A stretch of DNA of 64,000 nucleotides from positions 62,001-126,000 of the forward strand of contig JAJTWR010000101.1 of NCBI GenBank assembly GCA_021613335.1. Direction: 5' to 3'. The first letter of the stretch is position 1; each line of letters starts with the position of its first letter. The DNA comes from Whitmania pigra. Its lineage: Eukaryota > Annelida > Clitellata > Hirudinida > Haemopidae. The notes under the pieces are model-generated. The model had not been told where the DNA came from and did no database searches. It saw only the letters and a program-made list of their open reading frames with translations. Shown in pieces: positions 56,826 to 64,000 of the stretch. Made by a program: the position numbers and the translations under genes.

Positions 56826-58573
56826 TTAAATTTCATCATCATAATCGAGATAATCATCGTCTGAAAATAAAATAATGATGACATTTAGGTATTAAGAGCA
56901 ACTGAACTTACTCATAATTAGTTATTAAGTTATTAAAATAATAATTAACCAAATGCTGCCATGCCACTGTGCTTAATAAGTTCCAAACATACAGTAACTA
57001 AATTTAAAAGAAAATATGTGCTTACCAAAATCATCATCATATTTCTGTGACAAAAGGAAATTGGCGGCAAGATCTTCGTTCTTCTCACAAGCAAAGTAAG
57101 CCTGCATGCAGAGACCCTCTGGAAATCCCATTGCCTTCAACTAAAAATATTTAATAAACCAATAAGTCAATTCATATTACTGATGTGTATTCACAAGTCA
57201 CCTACCCTCTCAACGGCCTGCATTTCTTCAGGAGTGACCTGAACGTAACCTGGCTCCGTTGAATCCTGGTTGACAGGTGTACCTGAAGGTGCTCCTGATT
57301 CTAGTGGCTCATTCAACATTTGAAGAAAACGATTCTGATTTTCGGATATTACCTAAGAAAGAACAAATTTTAATGAAACGGATTCTTCAAATAATATCAA
57401 GCATTGTCGTTCAAACCTGAAAGAGGCGTGGGTTAGACTGACGAATCTGCCCAAGTACGTTAGGAAGCAGGTTTGGGTTGGACTGAATCAGCTGCATCAT
57501 TTGAAGAAACTGGGGCTGTGAGCGTAGGGAATCAAGTAAATCTCCTGAAAAAGATAAAAACGTTAATTTGTATTGTATGCTAGCACCTCACTGCAAATGT
57601 CACTCACCAGTAGATTCGCTGGATCCAGCATTTTGGGATGCAACCAATCCTTGTTCTTGTTGTCCAAGATTTCTGGGCTGCTGGGTAAAATTTTCTTCAG
57701 GTAATTCGTCAGGGATAGAGCCCTAAAAATTAAAGTTACAAATGTCAAAAATTAGCGAATGTCTATGACCACAAATTCACAATAAAACTAAGTTTTACTT
57801 ACACTGAGCAGATATTCAACTGCACGATCAGGATTGTTGTAGCTAGCCCTCAATGCCCTCAAAACGTCTTCCCTTGGGAACCCCATGTCAGACATTTCTT
57901 TTACTGTTTTCTCAAATGATTCACCAGACACTATGTTGTTGCCTGGTTCAACTGTTGTCGTTGTAGTTTCGGCAACAAGTTGGACAGAGGGTGCAGGAGT
58001 TGGTTGCACATCTTTAGCACCGCTATCTTTTACCTCGGTTTCAGATGGTACCACAACAGGCAGAGTCTGAGTCTTAGGCACTTGCTTAGGCTAAAAATCA
58101 ATCATCAAGTTGAAAGGATTGTATCTAAATCTTAGTTATTAATAAATAACATACCATTGAAACCATCACCACAACAAAATTCTTTTCGTCAATTTTGTAA
58201 AAACTAAGTGTTTCACCATCTTCAAGTATTTTCCCTGTAAAATTTTGAAACAATTTAACTCCAATAATAGATTCTAACATACAATATATTTTAAATTATA
58301 TAACTCGACAATTACCTGAATATATTAATTTCTGTGCAGAAACAGGATATTCTGCACCCTTTGTCAGTTCGATTTTCTTCTTGAGTTCAAGAACCTGCAA
58401 TTACAAAAGCGATTAAAAAATTAAGTTACGAAAGTGACAATGATTAATGAAATTAACCGATTATTAACAAAAATAATGACAGTTAAAAATTTGCCTTCAA
58501 TACATACCGTCTCTTCGAGATCGACTTCAACCTTAAAAGTGAGCTGCTGCAATGTCTTTACGGTAATATGCAT
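56826..58573 (-). CDS. RAD23: RAD23 ubiquitin receptor, copy 2
   Basis: Same nine-exon structure as copy 1; first exon 58508-58573, stop at 56826. Introns and flanks are also similar, so the duplication is at DNA level and fairly recent. All nine exons are open, giving about 350 residues with UBL, UBA1, XPC-binding and UBA2 domains. Replacements are mostly in the UBL ([16 protein letters not shown]) and linker ([16 protein letters not shown] against [16 protein letters not shown] in copy 1), plus G-to-E, A-to-D and D-to-N changes around the XPC-binding domain. UBA domains are almost unchanged, which suggests constraint. Its 3' two-thirds is mirrored by the partial copy at 58845-59885. Confidence 0.9.
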
Positions 58574-58844
58574 TTTGCAACTTATGTCCAAATACAACTT
58601 TAGCTAGAACTATTCGAGTAACGTTAGCAAATACAAGACTGCTTGAATAGAAATACGTTTGAAATGATTAGAGTTTGAAAATCAAAAACATTAAGTGCCA
58701 TTTTATAAATTTATTTATGATATATAAATTTATTATTCCTTTAAAGGTAATAAAGTTGATTTTGAAAATATTCAATTGTAATAGCCAAATGTCTATCACC
58801 AATTGAAACTACCTTAGCGTTGATTGTAGATTGTGGATAATAGG

Positions 58845-59885
58845 CATTTTGAGGGCATTGAGGGCTAGCTACAACAATCCTGATCGTGCAGTTGAATATC
58901 TGCTCAGTGTAAGTAAAACTTAGTTTTATTGTGAATTTGTGGTCATAGACATTCGCTATTTTTTGACATTTGTAACTTTAATTTTTAGGGCTCTATCCCT
59001 GACGAATTACCTGAAGAAAATTTTACCCAGCAGCCCAGAAATCTTGGACAACAAGAACAAGGATTGGTTGCATCCCAAAATGCTGGATCCAGCGAATCTA
59101 CTGGTGAGTGACATTTGCAGTGAGGTGCTAGCATACAATACAAATTAACGTTTTTATCTTTTTCAGGAGATTTACTTGATTCCCTACGCTCACAGCCCCA
59201 GTTTCTTCAAATGATGCAGCTGATTCAGTCCAACCCAAACCTGCTTCCTAACGTACTTGGGCAGATTCGTCAGTCTAACCCACGCCTCTTTCAGGTTTGA
59301 GCCACAATGCATATTATTTGAAGAACCAGATTCATTAAAATTTGTTCTTTTTTAGATAATATCCGAAAATCAGAATCGTTTTCTTCAAATGTTGAATGAG
59401 CCTCTAGAATCAGGAGCACCTTCAGGTACACCTGTCAACCAGGATTCAACGGAGCCAGGTTACGTTCAGGTCACTCCTGAAGAAATGCAGGCCGTTGAGA
59501 GGGTAGGTGACTTGTGAATACACATTATTAATATGGGTTGACTTATTGGTTTATTAAATATTTTTAGTTGAAGGCAATGGGATTTCCAGAGGGTCTCTGC
59601 ATGCAGGCTTACTTTGCTTGTGAGAAGAACGAAGATCTTGCCGCCAATTTCCTTTTGTCACAGAAATATGATGATGATTTTGGTAAGCAAATATTTTCTT
59701 ATAAATTTAGTTATTGCATGTTTGGAACTTATTAAGCACAGTGGCATGGCAGCATTTGGCTTACTATTATTTTACTAGCATACTTCTTAATAACTGTTTA
59801 ATGTGTAAGTTCATTTGCTTTCAAGACTCTCATGATTATTTTATTTTCAGACGATAATTACCTCGATTACGATGATGAAATTTAA
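58845..59885 (+). pseudogene. RAD23: RAD23 partial inverted copy 3 (no UBL)
   Basis: Starts inside exon 4 ([20 protein letters not shown], 58845-58908) and continues with exons 58989-59103, 59167-59294, 59356-59502, 59568-59682 and 59851-59885. All splice sites and frames are intact and no stop occurs. The UBL, most of UBA1 and the promoter are missing. Without a start exon it is most simply a pseudogene; transcription from the mirrored RAD23 upstream region would give an XPC-binding + UBA2 product or an antisense-pairing RNA. It is closer to copy 2 than to copy 1 (shared [15 protein letters not shown] and NQNRF). Confidence 0.85.
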
Positions 59886-60115
59886 CATGCTGTTGTTCGT
59901 CATTTATAAAATGAACTTTATGAACTACAATTTCTATGTTTGCATTTGCCATCCACAATTTTGAATTGTTATCGAGTTTTTGTAAAACTAATAAAAGTGT
60001 CAATAAATTGGAGCTTTTTGGGTTAAATCGTGTAAAATCATATCTATAAAACGTCGCGGAATGTAGATGAATTTTATGAAAAATATTACCTATAGTTTTG
60101 AAAAAGTGAATTTAT

Positions 60116-61020
60116 CTATCTGTGTAATTTTTTAGTATCATTCTATATATTTTTGTTCACAATTTAAAATTAAGCGATTTTAGTTTTAAAATTTCGTGCT
60201 TGTTCAATTACATCTTATTAGTGCATTTCTTTGTTTAAAAATTGGCTTTTGATTATGTAAATGTAATAATTGAAGTACTACAACGTAATACCAAATGTTT
60301 TTAAATTGAAATGGCTCGAGTTAAGACTAGCAAATTTTTTGATTCTAAGACCATGAGAACGACTTAGCTATGTCTTAGCAGATAATTTGGTTTTTAAACC
60401 AAAACGTGGTATCAATTTACATTCACAAATTATTCGTGATATAGTTTTAATATTTAATTATTTTTAAAAGAAATCATTTAAATAAAAGTTATTTGTAATT
60501 AAAATTAGCTAAATAAATTTATCAGTAACACGATGGATGGCTAATGTAAAAAAAAGAGTTTTAGTCATAAGTTTTGTCTATAATATGTAAATAATGTTTT
60601 ATGATTAATTAAGTGTAATGTGAAATATATAAGTAAAACCAAATAGATTGTTTAATAGCGTGTTACATTAAAATAATCAATATTTAATACTATTTAATAT
60701 TTTTGTAGCGACAGATTTAAAAAAAATATTGACAAAGGAATGTTTCACTAAATTTATATTTAAATGTATAAGTTATCCAGAATTAATAACCCTCGCAAAT
60801 AAAAAAAAAGCAAAAAATCAAAATCATTTTTTGAAACACTTTGAACAATTGTAAAGATTTTGATTAAACAAGGTTTGAATAAGATATTTTATATTATAAA
60901 ACAAATAAGAAATAATAAAATATTGAGATCTAACTGAACCAATCGACATGAATCTTGGCACGAAACTTGCAGTTAATCAACGTAATTGTAAATCTGTTTT
61001 GCAAAAAAAACGATATAAAG
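60116..61020. other. AT-rich intergenic sequence, 3' flank of HECT gene
   Basis: No coding exon, RNA gene or repeat array recognised. Confidence 0.5.
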
Positions 61021-63504
61021 TTAAACAATGGCAAATGAATTATTGCCTTCTTCAATGGCATATAAAAATTTCTGTCTGGTTACACTGAGGTTGCTGTAAT
61101 CTGGCAAAAACAAACGATTAAAACAAGTCGCAGCACTCGGCAAGTAAGAATCAGCATTCTCGCGCTTTATTCTTGAGATGGTCAGGGGAGGCTTTAACCC
61201 AGACAATCCTCCGCAGGGTAAGCACTTCCTTCCAGTTACAAACCTCAGGAACAATTTCTGTCTGTTGGAATCAAACGATGCTAAGCACTGGAATAGATAT
61301 TGAACCGATAGTGAATCATTGTATTTGCAGTGTCTTCTAAGATCTGCCTCGGTCCATCTTTTGATTTCCTCACCACCAATTAATATTTCAAATTCTTCGG
61401 GCAAAAGGAAATCAATACTTCCATGAGATAAAATTTTATAAAATCCAGCTTTGATAGCTTCGAATTGCCTTGCAGAATAAATTTGAACATTTTGAGCACA
61501 TAACTTCTCAAGATACAAATCGATGTTATGAGGAGAGAGTAAGACATCATGTCCGCCATCAATAAGTTCGATATTTGTGCCTGGAACAGTGAAATTGAGA
61601 CACAAATCGTCGAAAGTGTTTCCATCTTGAAAAGTCAAATTGCTGATTAATTCCTTCTTCTGGTGCTCAGAAAGACCGACCTCAGATCGAATGGCTTCAA
61701 TTTTCCTCTTAACTGGAAGAAGTTGCTTGAAAAGATGTTCGAGAACAGGGAATGTTTCGATTAAATCAAAGTAATCCCTTTTTAAATGGGAATACTTACA
61801 TGGGAATATCCTTAACTGTCGGAAAATTTCAGTACGTAATGGGATTTCGAGATATTGTCCGTCCAAGATCGCTTTTGCCATAATTTTTCCTAACAATTGA
61901 AAACGTTCAATTTCTTCTTTGCTCTTTGGTAATGCCTCATCTGGCAATTGAGTAAGAATCACTTCATTATCTGATCCTTTAATGGTTTCATCTCGCCAGA
62001 AGCCAATATAATGCTTTTGCAGTTCCTCTGATAAAATGGAATAAACCTCTCTTGTCACTCCTGGACCTCTTCCAATTTCGCCTTTGAATGAGATCTCCCA
62101 ATAATAAGACAAGATGCCCTTACCTAGATTAAATATTTCAGCCATTTCATTCATTAAGTTTCCTCGCGATATCTCAAAATGTTTGGTACCTTGATGTTTG
62201 TATTCAAACAATTCACTTTTACGTTCCATCGACATCAATGCAGGGCATATTTTTAAGAAATTCCATAAGTAACGCTCTTGTCTAAAAGAAATCAAGAAGT
62301 CTTTTGATCTTAACACTGTGCTCTCAAACATACAATCCTTAATTATCTTGTTCTCAACTGCAATGTCAAACCATTGGTGCCAGGTGCTGTTCAGCACATG
62401 AAGGGCTTGCAATAGTTCCACTGCTACAACAGCGTCAATTATATTGCGCACGTAATTTAAATTATGTAATAAATAATCTAGATTAAAAACAGCCAGCTTG
62501 ACTAATTTCTCAAACAAATTACTCTTCCACGAATAACTGTCTTCTGTGTCATTCTGAAAACATAGAAAGACCTTAAGAAACGATTTAATGACGAATGCAT
62601 TATCACCGAATTCAGAAGGATTGCATAAAAGAGAGTGAAAGTTCTGCATAACTCCAGTGAGACGGAATTGTTGATATATAATTTCGTTTTCGTTGATAAT
62701 TTGCGCAAAAGTCCTCAAAACTTCGGTAAGGCATTTCTCCTTAAACGCAATATTCAACTTCTTTAAAGCTTGATATAAATCTTGATTTTCTTTTTCATCA
62801 ATAAATTGTGGCGTGTTTAATTTCTCGTAAAACATCTCTTCGAGATTCAAACTATGAAACTGTTTTTCTAGGTAACGCAAATATAGACAGCTATTGTGTT
62901 CATTCTGCGAAACTATCATTTTCATTGAGGCTATTATTCCTGGCTGAAATAGCATTTGAAGCCAGACTACTGGTAATTTTTCCAGTAATATGCTGATCAG
63001 TGCCATGGCGGTGTGAGCTAAATCATTGCAATATTGGCCAAGATGAGTCTTAATAAAGTGATATAATTCCACTTTCACAAAATAATCATTTATGGTTCGC
63101 TCTCCACCATAGTAAACAACTTTCAGTAAAACCTGAGTGCCAACATCTTTTGGAAACATTTTGTTGTTAATCATGGTAAAGAAGACATTTCCAAGTGTGG
63201 GTATAAGAAGCTCAAGGTGCTCCAAATCTTCGTTTGGTGTTGACGAACGTTCAAAAATGATTTTATGAGTTTCGTTATTCATGAACACTGGAACTGGTGG
63301 AATGATTGTATCGATAATACTTAAGTATTTCGTAGCGTCCGATATATTCTTTGCTATACTTGTTCTCAGAGCAACTCCAAATCCAATTTCCAGACATTCT
63401 TTCAGCGACTTATTTCCGACTTTCTGTTTCAACTTATTCAAAGGGTCATCGGAGTTTACGATTTTTTTAAGTTTTCTGCAGTTCATATCCACTGTGATGT
63501 TCAA
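61021..63504 (-). CDS. TRIP12/UFD4-type HECT E3 ubiquitin ligase, single exon
   Basis: An uninterrupted 827-residue frame. The C-terminal ~380 residues form a HECT domain: GEIGRGPGVTREVYSILSEE near 476-494, RFQLLGKIMAKAILDGQYLE near 535, LLPEEFEILIGG, LFLRFVTGRKCLPCGGLSGL, and the active-site loop SAATCFNRLFLPDYS with catalytic Cys at about 794. The LPxGGxxxLxPPLTI and TCxNxLxLPDYS forms, with an extra segment before the Cys, are those of TRIP12/UFD4 (K-HECT) ligases. The N-terminal half is helical with ARM-like pieces (LELLIPTLGNVFFTMI, ALISILLEKLPVVWLQMLFQ) comparable to the N-terminal ARM region of TRIP12. It is less than half the length of TRIP12 (about 2000 residues) and lacks a WWE domain. 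The absence of introns contrasts with every other gene here and suggests a retrocopy origin followed by retention. Confidence 0.88.
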   Translation of the reverse strand: MNITVDMNCRKLKKIVNSDDPLNKLKQKVGNKSLKECLEIGFGVALRTSIAKNISDATKYLSIIDTIIPPVPVFMNNETHKIIFERSSTPNEDLEHLELLIPTLGNVFFTMINNKMFPKDVGTQVLLKVVYYGGERTINDYFVKVELYHFIKTHLGQYCNDLAHTAMALISILLEKLPVVWLQMLFQPGIIASMKMIVSQNEHNSCLYLRYLEKQFHSLNLEEMFYEKLNTPQFIDEKENQDLYQALKKLNIAFKEKCLTEVLRTFAQIINENEIIYQQFRLTGVMQNFHSLLCNPSEFGDNAFVIKSFLKVFLCFQNDTEDSYSWKSNLFEKLVKLAVFNLDYLLHNLNYVRNIIDAVVAVELLQALHVLNSTWHQWFDIAVENKIIKDCMFESTVLRSKDFLISFRQERYLWNFLKICPALMSMERKSELFEYKHQGTKHFEISRGNLMNEMAEIFNLGKGILSYYWEISFKGEIGRGPGVTREVYSILSEELQKHYIGFWRDETIKGSDNEVILTQLPDEALPKSKEEIERFQLLGKIMAKAILDGQYLEIPLRTEIFRQLRIFPCKYSHLKRDYFDLIETFPVLEHLFKQLLPVKRKIEAIRSEVGLSEHQKKELISNLTFQDGNTFDDLCLNFTVPGTNIELIDGGHDVLLSPHNIDLYLEKLCAQNVQIYSARQFEAIKAGFYKILSHGSIDFLLPEEFEILIGGEEIKRWTEADLRRHCKYNDSLSVQYLFQCLASFDSNRQKLFLRFVTGRKCLPCGGLSGLKPPLTISRIKRENADSYLPSAATCFNRLFLPDYSNLSVTRQKFLYAIEEGNNSFAIV

Positions 63505-64000
63505 GTTTAATTGAAAATTTTAAAGTCAAGAGTATGTTGTACAAGAAAGGCAAATGTATTGCAAGTAATTTTAATTGCGTGATTTTTTGAGATTATTATT
63601 TTAGTGCTTATTTTAGAAACGAGTAGAACTAAAGATACTAAATATTATCTTTGAATTTTTTAATTAATATTATTAATTTTATTTGTATATATTCTAAAAA
63701 TTATTAAACATACAATAAACAAAATATAAAAAGGCAAAATTATGCCCGCTCAAGTGTTGATTCCGCTTTGTGGACAACCAATACCAGGTTTAAAAACCAA
63801 TGAATTGTGATATATAGGTCTATATACTATAGGTCTGAAATAACCCGGGGGTCCGCGAACTGAAAAGCTTTAGAATAAGTTTATTAAGCAAGTATTCAGT
63901 TATTGGAACTTTTCAAGGAACTTCTTGCGTATTAAAATAAATTGTCTAAATTTCTTGTACATGTTTTACAAGATTCCCGAGAGTCCCCGATGGTGATAAT
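63505..64000. other. Upstream of HECT gene; short dispersed repeat
   Basis: AT-rich. 63936-63985 (AAATTGTCTAAATTTCTTGT, ACATGTTTTA, GATTCCCGA) recurs at 32888-32935 inside Kv2 intron 2 in the same orientation, so it is a dispersed repeat end. No gene seen. Confidence 0.5.

Larger units (their letters stand above)
56600..60115. repeat. Large inverted repeat, ~1.27 kb arms, ~1 kb spacer
   Basis: The arm at ~56600-57864 and the arm at ~58845-60115 are reverse complements through RAD23 exons 5-9, all their introns and the 3' flank (down to CTATAGTTTTGAAAAAGT/ACTTTTTCAAAACTATAG). The right arm begins abruptly in mid exon 4 at 58845, directly after sequence homologous to the promoter flank of copies 1 and 2. 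Confidence 0.85.

Overview
This is an AT-rich animal nuclear window: intron-split genes with GT-AG splice sites, a Shab/Kv2 potassium channel, RAD23, TRIM and HECT ubiquitin-pathway genes, CR1/jockey-like retrotransposon debris, and very long trinucleotide microsatellites (AAT, GAT, GTT and complements). The style suggests a non-vertebrate bilaterian, perhaps a lophotrochozoan such as an annelid/leech. The species is inferred, not read from the sequence.

Layout. 1-5.9 kb: AT-rich, no gene; one decayed LINE (3.1-3.6 kb) and an AAT tract. 5.9-8.2 kb: five or more exons of a CIAO1-like WD40 gene (-) with an in-frame TGA at an expected Cys and no recognisable first exon. 8.8-22 kb: three related multi-exon leucine-rich genes of one family (A +, B -, C +). 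A and B form a tail-to-tail inverted pair, and all three start on a coding exon of only four bases. Between B and C lie F-box-like relics and a frame-disrupted gene for a secreted Cys-rich protein. 22-25.4 kb: a MITE-like element, then gene-poor sequence.

25.4-42.1 kb: one Kv2/Shab channel gene (-), six coding exons that splice to a 698-residue frame. Its ~10 kb second intron and ~2 kb first intron hold a degenerate 2.2 kb retrotransposon and most of the window's microsatellites. 42-45.3 kb: microsatellites only. 45.3-49.1 kb: a RING/B-box/coiled-coil/propeller (TRIM) gene (-) followed by decayed tandem copies, with a LINE 3' end abutting one. 50-60 kb: three RAD23 copies. Two look complete (-); the third is a 5'-truncated inverted copy (+) that forms a ~1.27 kb-arm inverted repeat with the second. 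Between copies 1 and 2 lie a histone H4 fragment inside an element with inverted ends, and an intact two-exon glycosyltransferase-like gene. 61-63.5 kb: a single-exon TRIP12-like HECT ligase gene (-).

The genes are not an operon. Ubiquitin/proteasome functions recur (TRIM, RAD23 x3, HECT, possible F-box/BC-box-like LRR proteins), and the dominant process is local duplication, often inverted, followed by decay. All splice models were made by eye from consensus sites, frame closure and comparison among copies. No similarity search was run.
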